Of a stretch of DNA of 64,000 bases, positions 1 to 11,834 are shown piece by piece (the stretch's first letter is position 1; the number at the start of each line of letters is the position of its first letter). This stretch comes from Rhabdornis inornatus (lineage: Eukaryota > Chordata > Aves > Passeriformes > Rhabdornithidae). Both the position numbers and the translations under genes were made by a program. Location of the stretch: contig VWZS01000496.1 of assembly GCA_013397075.1 (NCBI GenBank), forward strand, positions 62,001 through 126,000. Reading direction: 5' to 3'. The notes under the pieces were generated by a model that saw only the letters and a program-made list of their open reading frames with translations, did no database searches and was not told the origin of the DNA.

Positions 1-477
1 ATTAGAATAGCTTTGGGATTAGAATGTGATTTATGACTGGAATACACTGGATTCTTCACTGTTGCTATGGAGTATTAACATTATTTTAGTTTCGTATTTC
101 ATTATGTTCCATTGGGTCTTGGATTTTATTCAGTATAATATTAAATTACTGCCACAAGCATAAAACATCATTCTGTTACAAGTATTTTGAGAAATCAGCA
201 AAAAACTTCTCTCCTGCTGGTATTTTTCTTTCAGAAGGAAGCTGGCCAAGACCTAAAGCAAATGTTACATTGTTTAGTATGAGAATCCTATCTAGAGTGG
301 ATCTTAAACTCTTAGTGCTTGCAGATACTGCCTTTTATGTAAATGCTTAGCTCTTTTTAGTATCATGTAACTCATTGATCCTATTTTTGAAGAGTGTTAA
401 TCTTACAACAGATAATACCTTTAAGCTTGTTAATAATACAGCTAACTGCTTATTTTCTCCCTGTTTTATTTTCCCAG
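1..477 (+). other. TBC1D14: TBC1D14 intron (3' part)
   Basis: AT-rich sequence upstream of the first visible TBC1D14 exon, ending in a polypyrimidine tract and CAG acceptor. I see no further exon or repeat in it. Confidence 0.8.
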
Positions 478-587
478 ATGTTGACTTACTTTGCTGCATT
501 TGAGGTATTCTTTGAAGAAAATCTGCCAAAGTTATTTGCCCACTTCAAAAAAAATAACTTAACTCCAGACATCTATCTAATAGATTG
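478..587 (+). CDS. TBC1D14: TBC1D14 coding exon (third from last)
   Basis: A T-rich tract ending in CCCAG precedes base 478, and GTAAGA follows base 587. The exon encodes 36 codons plus two bases of a Trp codon completed by the next exon. It belongs to the TBC domain (FAAFEVFFEENLPKLF, then NNLTPDIYLID). The ATG at the exon's first base is an internal Met that happens to follow the acceptor; it is not a translation start. Confidence 0.93.
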
Positions 588-3500
588 GTAAGACATTGAA
601 AGTGTAATTGCTAATTTGTGTGACATACAGGTCCATGTCAGTATTCATGACAGAAACTGCAATGTTCTTACCTGGTTTAAAATTCTTCTAAGATAAAGGC
701 TTTATTTTTTGTTCAGCACTTGAGTTGTCAATCCAAATCGTTCCCACCTGCTTCTCTGATGTTTAACATTTGCCTAACCTTTATTACTGTACTGTGTTAA
801 GTTGGAATCTTTTTTTAAATACTGCTGGATAGAAGTGTTTATCCATATTTAGTGCCTGTTTGGATTGATCTTCTGAGAAAATTTGTCTGTTGCGTGTGCA
901 GGTGTGTACCAGGGTTGTCTATTCAGAAAATATTGCCAGTCTTGCATTTGAAATGTGTGCTTTGTCCTGCACAGATCAGGAAAAGCGTAATTAAAACATT
1001 TGCCCATACAACATGAAACTCAAAGCTACAGAAAAGCTATTCCACTTAGCAAATAGGCAAGTAGAGTTTTTTTTTATTAGATGAAACTGTCTTTCCTTTA
1101 AGTTCTAGTATAATCAGAGGGAAAAAGACAAAGATCTTATTTGCACTTCTGCCAAATTTCAGTCAGGTATTATGCACTCTAGATTGAGTGTTTGCATTTG
1201 TGCCTATCAGACCTTGGTTTGGGGCAGTTAAAAAGTCTCTTTTCAGCAAGACTTCATTGTCAGTTTTGGGATGACATGAAAGATGTTTTGTGAAAAATTG
1301 TTTTGCCCTTACATTATTGACAAATTCTTCTGTTCTCAGGTATCTGACAAATACCTTAAGTAAAAGAATAAATGTCCAGTGGTAACAGTGGGATTTTTTT
1401 CCTGAGATTAATAAACTGTTATTTTGGAAAATATTTGTAATGTTAGTGAAATTTTACATGAATGTATCTGGCAGTACCCTGATCTTTAGGGTCTAGCTAG
1501 TAGCACTCAAGATGTTGCTGATCTCTTAGACAAAGACACATTTAAAGTAAATCAGTCCAATACAAGCTCAAAGTTTGAATATATTAATTTTCATAGGATT
1601 ATAGAACTTCTGAGGTATTGGAACAGTCCTCTGAGATCATCTAATCTGAACCCACTGCTCAAAGTACAGTTAGTTAGAGCAGCTGGCTCAGGACCTTGTC
1701 CAGTTGGGTTTTGAGTATCTTCAAGGAACAACATTCCACAGTCTCTTCAGGCAACTCTGTTCCAGTGTTCAACCACACTTGTGATTAACAAGTTTTTTGT
1801 TTTCTTATGTTTAAAATGGCATTTCCTGTATTTCATTTTGTGCTTTTTGGCTCTTACCCTTTCACTGGATACAACCAGTGAAGCCAGGAAAAGTCTGGTT
1901 TGGTCTTATTTTCATCCTCCTATCAAGTGTTTTTAGCTATTTAGGTCCAAGCCATCTCTTCTAGCTAAACAGTACCAGTCTGCTCAGCCTCTTCTTCTGT
2001 GTCACACGTCCAAGCCTTTCATCACATTCATGGTGAACTGGACTTGCTTCAGTATATTCATGTCTCTCTTGTATTGGGAAGCCCAGAGCTGGCTTGTCAG
2101 TGCTGAGTAGATGGATGACCTGCCTGGGCATGCTGGCAGTGGTGTTTCTTGTGCAGCCCAGGAAATTGTGAACAATCTGCTGCAGAGTCATATTGCTGGC
2201 TTACATTCAGCTTGGTGTTCACCAGAACCTCCCTGTCCTTTTCTACAAAGCTACTTTGCATCCAGTTGGCTTCCCAAATACACTTGTACCTGGGCTTACT
2301 TCCTACCATGTGCAGGACTTGGCATTTCCCTTTGCTGAACTTCATGGGACTCCTATTGGCTCATTTCTCCTGTGTTTTAAGGTTGCTATGGAGTGGTATC
2401 AACCACCCTTCCCCGTTTTATATCACAGCACAACTGTGCTGTGTGTACAGTCTAACCCATCATCTGGGTCCTTAATGAAGACATTTAAAAGGTATCAAAC
2501 CCTGGAGTACACTGCTAGTGGATTGGCTTGAAGCTATACTTCATGCCACTAAATGACAACCTTCTGAGTTTGACAGTTCCAGCCAGTTTTCAGTCCACCT
2601 CACTGTCTATCTAATCCATACTTCATAGGTTCATCCACAAAGATTTTATAGGATACAGTGTTGAAAATCTTGCTAACATCAAGATAAACGATGTCCGTTC
2701 CTCTCCCCTCTTCCACCAAGGCAGTCATCCCATTGGATAAGCTATCAAGTTTGGGCATGATTTTGCTTTCATAAATCCACCCTGACTTCTCGCAATCACC
2801 TTTTTGCCCATAATATGTTGTGAAATAATCTCAGAACTTTTTCTTACATTACTTTCTCAGGGATGGAGATGAAGCTAACCAGCCTGTAGTTCCCTGGATC
2901 CTGTCTCTTAAAGATAGGCGTGGCATTTGTTTCCTTCAGGTCCTCAGGAATTTCCCTTGATCACTGTTTGAAAGATATTTCAAAGATAATTGAGAGTGGC
3001 CTCACAACAACACTAGACAGTTTCTCCGCACACTTGTATATGCCCAATTTATTTAAGTGTTCCCTAATACGATCCTCCTCCAGCTAGGGTAGGTTTTCCT
3101 TATACTAGGCTTTTGCACTGGTCTGAAAAACCTGGGATTCCTAAAGGCAAGTCTCAGTAAAGACTGAGATGAAGTTGGCAGCGAGTACCACAGCTGCCTG
3201 CATGTTCTTTGTCACCGGGTTCCTTGCCCTGTTCAGCAGTGGGCTCATGTTTTCCTGAGTCTTTTTTTTTTTTTTTCTGCTGATGCAGGAAAGCCCCTTT
3301 TGTTGTCCTTAACATCCATTGGTCGATTCAGCTCCAGACGGACTTCCTGTGCTGCCTTTGCTTGATATGCATGGTTTGTATATGCCTGTTGCACAGAGGG
3401 TGGTGTAATATTGGCTTTGTGTGACTTGGCTGTTACACTGGGATTAAATTTTAATGCATCATGTGTAGGGGAATTGTTGGGGGTTGTAATGAGTAGGCTC

Positions 3501-6500
3501 ATTTCTCCCAACATTTAATGGGAGAAATACCATGAGAAGGATTTTATGACTGAAGGCTGAGAATATAAAACTGCAGTAGATCTGTGCACAGAGAGTAGAA
3601 AAAGTACTAGGATAAGGTAGAAGGGAAGAAAGTCAGCAGAGGCTGACTCAGCAGAGGAAAGATGTTGAAATTGTATTGCCTCAATACAAAAAAAGCCTGT
3701 GTGTGGAGGAAGCAGTTGAATAAAAGGGACATCAGAATAAGATGACTGTAAACATGTGGGAGAGTAAATGGATAGAGACCACTGAAATCATCAGGTTATT
3801 GTATTTTTAATGGACAATAATGTCAATAGCAGTCCAGAAATTACATGAACCTGTTACATTATGAGGATGGTCACCTTACCAACGGGGATACAGACAAGAC
3901 AGAGATATTTAATGCTGTCTTCACTTTGGTTTTTAGCAATGATGATGTGCTTTGGGGGTCCCAGGCCCCTGAGCTGGGAGACCATGGCTCTGAGGATGAT
4001 AAACTTCCATTTGACCCTGAACTTGTATGGGATTTGCTGCTCCAGCCTGATGGTCTATGGGGCCTAATGGAATTCATCTAAGAGTTGGCTGATATCATCA
4101 TGAGACCTCTCTCAGTGATTTTTGAACAGCCTTGAGAATCTGGAGAGGTTACATTTGTTTGGAAGCTGACAAACATAATTCTGATTTTCAAGAAGGGTGC
4201 CTCTGGAAACTAAAGTATCAGAGTCACTACAGTGACTGGTAAAATTATGGAGAAGATTATTCTGGGACATACTGAAAGATACCTGGAGGATAGCACAGCC
4301 AGCACAGGTCCACAAGCAGGACTTTCAGTGCTTCACAAACTTAATTTCCTTTTATGACAAGGTTACCCACCTAGCTGGGTAGATATGATACTTTTAGACT
4401 TCAGTAAAGATTTTGATACCATCTCTCACAGTAACCTATCCAGATTCTGTACCTGGGATGGGGCAATCCTGGATGTATGGACATACTGGGGAATGAGATG
4501 TTGGAAAGCAGCACCATAGAAATGGACCTGGGGGTCCTGGCCAGTGGCAAGCTGAACATGAGCAAGCAGTGCCCTGGCAGCCAGGAGGGCCAGCCCTGTC
4601 CTGGGGGCATCAGGGACAGCATGGCCAGCCAGGCCAGGGAGGTGACTGTCCTGCTCTGCCCTGCACTGGGGAGGCCTCACCTCCAGTGCTGGGGCAGTTT
4701 GGGGCACTGCAATGTAAGAAACATGGTTAACTGTTAGAGGGTGTCCAAAGGAGAGCAGTGAAGATGGTGAAGAGCCTTGAGGGGAAGCTGTGTGAGGAGT
4801 CACTGAGGGCACTTGGTCTGCTCAGCCTGGAGGAGACTGAGGGGAGACCTCATTGCAGTCACAGCTTCCCTGTGAGGGGAGGAGGAGGGGCAGGCACTGA
4901 TATTTTCTCTGTGGTAGCAGTGCATGAAGCTGTGTCAGGGGAGATTCAAGCTAAATACTAGGAAAAGATTCTTCTTCCCAGAGGGTGGCTGAGCACTGAA
5001 ACACGCTCCCCAGGAAAGTGGTCAAGGCACCAGCCTGACAGAGTTCAAGAAGGTTTCAGACAATGCTCTCAGGCACATGATGTGATTCTCAGGGTGGCTC
5101 GTGTGCAGGACCAGGAATTGGACTCAATAATCTTTGTGGGTCCTTTCCGACTTGGGGTATTCTGTGATACTGTGGATTACTAGTTGCATATGATACTGTC
5201 ATAAATAAGGTGATTGCTGTGTAGGAGAAATTAAAATTGAGAATCCTCGTGGTACAGGCATGTTAATATCATGCTATTGTCTAACTTTACATTGTACAGA
5301 AGAAATTCTGAGAAACAATACCAGAAATTAGGGGTTTAGAAAAAAAGACTGTTTTGACAGAAGGTTGAAGGTTTACATCTCCTTCAGCAATTTTGCTTTG
5401 ATAGAATACTCTTTACTGTATTTTCTTGAGTGAATATTTACATGATTAGTTGTTCTCTCTTAGTACATATATAAGGAAAAAAACAAACACAAAACCGAAA
5501 CAAACCAAAAAGAAAAATTACTGACTTGTGAGTGAAGAACTGAAGTGATGAAGTCTCGTGTTGAAATGTTATTGAAGTGTCTTGAGGCATATCAGGTCCC
5601 CTTTTTGTTACCCCTGTGGGTGTTAAGGGCACTTGAAGGAGACTTCAGTGAGGAGTGACTGTGGATGGTGCTTCTCAAGGTCTTTGTATCAGTGAACTGA
5701 CAATTAACATTTCTTGCTGACTGCCTGCACCCATATTCAAGCTGTTTATTTTAATTCCAAGGACAATTTATTGTGTTCCTTCCCATCCCTAGAGAGTTAG
5801 AACACTGATCTTGCACAGGAATGTAGGCTATTTGAGATAGACCTGCCCAATACCTTATTAAACTTTTTCACACTTGAACTACACAGCTCATACTGCTCTC
5901 CTTAATTTTGTTAGACAGTGTAGGTTGTATTCATGTAAAACTTACGTATTTTACTTAAATATATGTGTAAATGTATTCATAGGTGTGTGTGTGTGCACAT
6001 AAATATACATACTTTCTACTTCAAAATACTTTGATCCTGTAGGAAGCAGATTTTAGACTTTTTTTCTTTAAATTGCCACTAAGGGTATGGCTGCAGTGTA
6101 TTTAAAGTCAGGGAAGAATATGGTACAGCATTGCTTTGAGTAGGCAGACCTTTTGCTCGTAGGTAAAAATCTCTCTGAAACAGCCTTGCTCTAACATTAC
6201 TTTTGATTTAAATGAACATTTGTTCTGGGCTCCAAAGGGATGCCTGCTGCTATTCTAGTGGCTGGTGTGGTTACTGTGCAGGAATGTGCGCAGTAAATCT
6301 CAGCTGGTGCCAGCTCTGGGAGGCTCCAGTAGCCAGTGCTGCACAGGCCAGTTGCTGGGAAACCCTCCTGCTCCTGCCACAATTAGAGTGGAGACAAGTA
6401 GTCTGCTTTGTGCTTCTTCCTGTCACCCGTGCTGCAGAGAACAGCAGTAAAATTGATGTGCTTAAATCAGTTTTGAAGGGATATGTTCCAAGAAAAAGAA

Positions 6501-9500
6501 ATGTCCATGGGCCCAGCTGTGCAGATTTTCTTGGAGCTGGTAGAGGACTTAGGGAGGAGAGCCCCCCTGCCAGTTTAGTTCCACTGCTGCTTTCTATGAT
6601 GGGAAAACTCCAAGGATTGAATAGTTTAATTAAAGGTACTGTTTAATTAAAGGACATTATTGGGGGATACCTGCCACAAGTAAGGCATCTTATTTAAAAA
6701 GGACCCATGTGCTTTAAGCCTAAATTCCAACTGATAAATCTTGTAGAAAGAATTCAAAAACTATACATGGTTTTACAATTTTTGGTGAGTATAAAGGGCA
6801 TCAAGTGTGAAAAACCCATAAAGAGCAATGTGCAGTCAGGTTCACAAAGAACAGAGGGGAAATAGTGCGTCTGAATAGTCCAGTTTTGCCCTCTCATTCT
6901 GTCAGCTGATGTTCCACAGGCTCTTGTGAGCAGCATAGAATGTGGATTTGCCAAGGACAGATGCTGTCTATTTATGGCCTGCTGCTGCTGTACAAACACC
7001 TCTTTATCCCTACTCAGGAAAATTATTTTGGCAATAATTATAGCCAAGGGCTGTGTTTGTACTAATGGATTGATCAGTGGTTCTTTAGTTTACATGGAGT
7101 GTTGATTGTGCTTAGTGAACATGAACTTTTTATTGACACCATGTGCCTGTTAGGATAAAGGTCCAAGCCAGTTTGTGTGGCTGTTTTTAGTGGGCACTTC
7201 CAGTTAAGTATGTATACATTTGCTTTCTGTTACTTTGAGAAAAGCATAGCCCATGCCCCCCCAAAAAAGCTCTCATGCAGACAGCATTTTATATTAAATA
7301 GTATTTACTGTTCTTTTTTCCATATAAAAAACAAAGTAAACACTTCCACTTTTTTTTAGACTGAAATGATTTTAAAATTTACAGAAATGGGAAAGGAATG
7401 TGTAGTGCAAGAATAAGAGATCTGATTTGCATCAGTGTTGTGTGTGAGTTGCCAATCCAAAATCTGGCCCACCTGTCTGCATTGCTCTTGCTAATATTTT
7501 ATAAAGACTTTTTAATTAGAAAGAAAAGAGAAAAAAGGGGAGGAGGGAAGAAAAAACAAAGGAAAGAAGCATGGAGCTTATGATTATCATGATAGCAGTG
7601 CTTTGCTTTTCTTTCTTGATGACTTTATGATCATATGGTTTCGATGTGAGCAGCAAACTGGCCAGGACTTCATGCATCTACCTCAAAGTACACTTTCATC
7701 AGAAACAGGGCTAGGGAGGAACAGGAGCATCTGGTGCTTCTTTTCTTCCTCTTCCAAGCAGAGAGAGGCCAGGAGCCTGCTCCTGCCTTGCTCTGACACT
7801 GGACATCTCTGTGTGAGTTAGCTGTGTTGTCTGCACCTGTGGCTTGCAAGAGAGCAGCAGACAGAAATCACCCTGCAGTACAGTGACAGCAGGTCATGCA
7901 AGGAGTGTGCCAGTGCTGCTGAAAGACACTGCTAGAACTGCCTCAGTCTGGCAGCTGCTTTATTACTCCAATAAATTCCAGCTGAGTTTCAGACCAGTAG
8001 CTCAGATGTCTAATAAAAAATGTCTTTCAGTAGGAAATGTTTGAAGAGATGAAATGCTGTATCCATTCTAAGCAGTGATTCCTACTGACCTCTCACTGCT
8101 TATTCTAGGGGGCTCAGTCTCTGCCGTTAGTGCTTGATGAATCAATTCATGCAAATATTAATGAAAGTTAATTGTCTTGTTAAGTCCTGTAAATGGCACT
8201 TCCATCCAAATTATGAAGAGCTCAATATCAAATACCTGACTTGATGTGACAGCTTTTTTGATGCAAGTAAATCCTTTCATACAAAAAAAGTGTTCTGATA
8301 AATAGTTCTTTCTTTTGACAGTTAATTTTCTGCATAGTTGGAGATTTAATACAAGTGGATTATTAAGGTTAGGTCTGAATCATGACAGAATAATGGCTTT
8401 TGTGAATAAAAACTGGTCCATAAAGTTGACATTGTTACTTATCTTTGACAAGGACTTGTTTCTGGCTGGGTGTTTGCCTGCTACTTGGTCACCAGGAAAG
8501 GACTCAATTGAATTGCTTCCTATTACACTGTTCCTTTTAAATTGAAAACCTTTTACTGTTTCCTGTTTGTGTGTGTGTACCAGACGAAAGTCTTAATTCT
8601 GCCATGTAGGTATTCTGTGGCAGTATGGTTTTATATGGTGTGTGACTGTACAAAATTTTGAGTGTACAATGTAAATGAAGTCTGCAGTGCACGATCAGCC
8701 AAAGAAAGAGCTTATATTGTGCTTCTTACACCTTAATGTATGTGTGATGAATGAGTGTGTGGGTTTTTCATCCCAGACCAATACTTTTTGTTCATTTATT
8801 TTTATAATTCTAACTTAGCTTTTTGGAGAACAGGATTTTACATGTTTCCGCTTGTTAAAAGAAGATTGCAATGAGATGTAAAAATAGGAAAAACGGTAAA
8901 ATCCTAAGTATCATAAACCTGCAATTCACTTGTCACCTGAATTTGTGCAAATGTTAGTTTAGTTTCTTCAGGATGTTAATAAAATGAATATATTTTCTCT
9001 TTTTTCTAGTGTGGTGATTCACACAGAAGCCATATACGTAACAACACATAGTTCAAATAAATTTTTATATAGTAAAAAGCAGATAATGCAGAAAACCTTT
9101 GATTATTAGATTTTGCTGTGAAAATACATTACTACATATTCTATACCTATATATGTGTATATATCTGTTCCATTTTATCTTTTTATTGTGAATCCAAATT
9201 TCCCAAATAAAAAAAATTGGAGGGGATAGAGGGTAATTTTAAACACATGAAAACTGCTGTTCAATTCAGCATACTTAAAAAGGAGCTTTTTGTTAAAAGC
9301 TGTGGGAAAGTTCGATTGAAATTTGAGCCTTTGCTGACCTCTGCTGGGGAGAGAATTCTTTGCAGTTTTACAGAGATTTTTATGCCGTGCATCTGTGGAA
9401 AAGTTATTTCTGAATTCTGAAGGAAAAAACTATAACTCTTTCACCTTATGCACTGTAAAATGATTCCAGGAAACTTAATTCTCATTGCTTGCTGTTAGGT

Positions 9501-11834
9501 CATTGTTGGTGGCAATGCTCCTGCTCTGCTGTGCAGCGAGATGTTGCATAAAGGAGAGAGGAGGGAGCAACTTTTTGTTTCAGGCTGCAAGGCTGTCAGA
9601 ATTTTGGTGAAGGAAGAAATGTGCTCATGGTAGTTAATGCGAATAGAGTTTTAGCAACTGGGAGAAGGCTGTGGCTCCTGGTATTACCCTTTCTCTTCAG
9701 GGATCACATCTACACACTGAGCCACCGTCTTTTATAACCACTATCTACACCTCTCTGGACATCCTGCCTTGCCTGTTTCTCTCAACTCAAGGGAGTTCAA
9801 GCTGCTCCTTCCTCCAAAACTTATGCTATTATTACTTTGCCAGTCAATCTAGCCTGGAACACAAGAGTTAATTTTACTCATCTCCTTTATCTGAACCACA
9901 AAATTTCCATTGCAGTTTATCTTCAGTTTTTTGAGTTTTTGCAACTAAAAGTGCATCAGTTCTCAGCTTGGAAGTGATGATTAAATAGGTCTTTGATTAC
10001 AGCTATGGTCATTGCAATCCTGTTGTAAAACCATCTATATTGTTTCTTCTGGTATGATCAAGAAAATCAAACTTAGAGACCATGCCTTAATGGTTGTACA
10101 ATTTTATATTGTTTCATGGATTGGTGTGCTGCAACTAACAGAAGTACTTCTGAAATATAAAAAGGAATATTCAATTACAAATACTTGAGAAGCCTCAAAC
10201 TTACTGATGTTTGGTGTGTGTGTTTCTGTGAGTATCCAAGACTTCTTGTCTAGTAACTCTGAATATTTTGTTCTGCCTTTCAGGATATTCACATTGTACA
10301 GCAAATCTTTGCCACTAGACTTGGCTTGTCGTGTCTGGGACGTGTTCTGCCGTGATGGAGAAGAGTTCTTATTCCGTACAGCGCTGGGAATACTAAAACT
10401 TTTTGAAGATATTTTGACCAAAATGGACTTCATTCATATAGCTCAGTTTTTAACAAGGCTACCAGAGGACTTGCCTTCGGAAGAATTCTTCACATCTATT
10501 GCTGCCATTCAGATGCAAAGTAGAAACAAAAAATGGGCTCAGGTAAAGAGGATGCCAGTCTTTGGTAACTGATGATTTTACTTTGCTCATGAAAATGGGG
10601 TTTGTCAGCATGTGGAAGAATGTTTTAGCTGACCTTGTGTTTGATTTTATGAGTAGGTAGGACTGTGTAGCTCTCTCCATGCTTTTAGCATACACTGAGA
10701 TGAGTGGATTCCCTCAGCTTAATCTCCTCTGGAAGGGAGAGATCAGTCAACATTCAAAACTGAAATATTGAGTGACATTTATGAAGTAAAAAGTCACACA
10801 ACTTTGAAAATTTATTAATTGCACAGGCTGCTGGCAGCATTACAACTTGATACTTAAAAGCAAAAATCCACTCTTTGGGAGAAGATGACAGTTTGTCAGG
10901 ACACTATCGTACAGCCATTTTAATCTTGAAGATCTCTGCCTAATTTTGGGCTCTACAGAAGTGATTGCATCTCTGACTTCTTTATTGGGAATTAGCATGT
11001 GATTTCAGAAATTGTTTCATCACTTTAATTTCAATTAAATTCCAATTTAAAGAAAAAAGATGTGTCATCTGAATGTGGAAATCATTAAGTGGCTGTAGCA
11101 GCCATTCATGTTGGAGAGTTGAAACTCCCCCTTTTTTTTACCTTCTTTGTTCAAAGCAGCGATACAGCCCACTTTGAGTCATTCCATAATAGAGCTCTTC
11201 CCATTTCATCCAATTGTTTTTTTGCAGAGAAAATGAAAGGCAGTGTTAAATGTAGGGGTTGGGGAATTCAGCTGCAACTGGGTGTTTCTGGTTCTTTCCT
11301 GGGGTAGCCGTGCCTGTAGATGCTGGGGATTGTCAGCCTTCTCTTCGAGATGATTTCCAACCTTCACAGCAGGAGTGGCTCCACAGGTTGTTCAGTTGTC
11401 TCACCTTCCTTGAACTTGTCATGTGTGCATGAGGATTGCATTCCAAATAAATGCCCAGCCTGCTGCTGCTTCCCTCACGGGGAAGGAGAGACAGGGGTCC
11501 TATTCTGCCAAGTACCCCAAATAACAAGCTTCAGAAGTGTGTGTTGGGGGAAGATGGAGTTTAAACCTTTGTCAAATCTGTTTCTATCCACTGTGTCACA
11601 AGAACTTATGGAAGAGCTCTCTTGTCAGTGGAGAGGTTCTCTAAATTTCATTACATTTGATAGTTAAAATAGTATTTCTCAGACATAATTGGAAACTTTC
11701 AGAATTAATTACTGAGTAATTTTTAAAATCTAATGCATTTCTTCTCTCTCATTTCTTGAAATGTCCAGATACTGGCTGCTCTGCAGAAAGATAACCGGGA
11801 AATGGAAAAAGGAAGTCCTTCACTCAAACGTTAA
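478..11834 (+). CDS. TBC1D14: TBC1 domain family member 14, C-terminal part (last three coding exons)
   Basis: The coding sequence joins 478-587, 10284-10542 and 11769-11834 (435 nt, 144 codons plus TAA). The gene starts upstream of the window. The family is a Tre2/Bub2/Cdc16 (TBC) Rab-GAP-like protein that binds RAB11 and the TRAPPIII complex and restrains starvation-induced autophagy at recycling endosomes. The translated exons match the vertebrate TBC1D14 C-terminus as I remember it almost residue for residue: FAAFEVFFEENLPKLF, then the DVFCRDGEEFLFRTALGILK block that closes the TBC fold, and a short tail ending near EMEKGSPSL. The catalytic arginine and glutamine fingers lie further upstream and cannot be judged. 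All splice sites are GT-AG and the phases agree (a split Trp codon at the first junction, phase 0 at the second). Identification is by recalled protein similarity and by synteny with TADA2B and GRPEL1. Confidence 0.95.
1590..3410 (-). mobile_element. CR1 LINE fragment, minus orientation
   Basis: Read on the minus strand this is the 3' part of a chicken-repeat-1 (CR1) non-LTR retrotransposon: decayed reverse-transcriptase C-terminal region, then the 3'UTR, ending near 1590 with the typical ATTCTATGA-like tail. The minus-strand frame at 2097-2345 contains MKFSKGKCQVLHM, then a VLVNTKLNVSQQ block, typical of CR1 ORF2 downstream of the RT. The frame is broken by stops and shifts, so the copy is dead and 5' truncated. 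The left edge is clear; the right edge (3.4-3.5 kb) is uncertain. CR1 is the main LINE of birds. Confidence 0.85.
3835..5178 (+). mobile_element. CR1 LINE fragment, plus orientation, internally deleted
   Basis: A CR1 non-LTR retrotransposon remnant. The frame at 3845-4081 reads GHLTNGDTDKTEIFNAVF, as in the start of the CR1 reverse-transcriptase region. Around 4380-4440 the LDFSKDFDTISH motif of the RT palm is recognisable. At 4477-4737 it jumps to the downstream GNEMLESS...LGVLASGKLNMS block, so the middle of the RT, including the catalytic YxDD region, appears deleted. The 3' end near 5105-5176 (GGACTCAATAATCTTTGTGG, then TTCTGTGATACTGTG) is a CR1 tail that closely resembles the tails of the SINE copies at 32.6 and 55.9 kb. 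Confidence 0.88.
10284..10542 (+). CDS. TBC1D14: TBC1D14 coding exon (penultimate)
   Basis: The acceptor is TTTCAG before 10284 and the donor is GTAAAG after 10542. The first base completes the split Trp codon. The exon encodes the end of the TBC domain and the following helix (SLPLDLACRVWDVFCRDGEE, then LTRLPEDLPSEEF and MQSRNKKWAQ). The open frame runs into the intron for a few codons before a stop, as expected for read-through of a donor. Confidence 0.95.
10543..11768 (+). other. TBC1D14: TBC1D14 last intron
   Basis: A 1.2-kb intron between the last two coding exons, with GTAAAG donor and TCCAG acceptor. No repeat or extra exon is recognised; the 115-codon open frame at 11320-11667 has no similarity I know. 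Confidence 0.85.
11769..11834 (+). CDS. TBC1D14: TBC1D14 terminal coding exon
   Basis: The acceptor ATGTCCAG precedes 11769. The exon encodes ILAALQKDNREMEKGSPSLK followed by one Arg and TAA at 11832-11834. It is too short to be found as an isolated open frame, but the phase (0) and the similarity to the known TBC1D14 tail are clear. Confidence 0.93.
   Translation: MLAALQKDNREMEKGSPSLKR

Larger units (their letters stand above)
588..10283 (+). other. TBC1D14: TBC1D14 intron of about 9.7 kb
   Basis: The intron separates two TBC-domain exons. It holds two CR1 LINE fragments in opposite orientation (about 1590-3410 and 3835-5178), an A/C-rich patch near 5470-5520, a short GT repeat near 5982-5998 and a purine-rich stretch near 7520-7572. 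The rest (5.2-10.2 kb) is AT-rich unique-looking sequence. Open frames here, including one of 144 codons at 6212-6646, show no similarity I recognise. Confidence 0.85.

Noticed and set aside
3845..4081. A host gene encoding a 78-residue acidic protein
   Set aside because: The peptide matches the start of the CR1 reverse-transcriptase region and the flanks continue as CR1 sequence.
6212..6646. 144-codon open frame in the TBC1D14 intron
   Set aside because: No recognisable similarity, no splice or promoter context, and length compatible with chance in a 9.7-kb intron.
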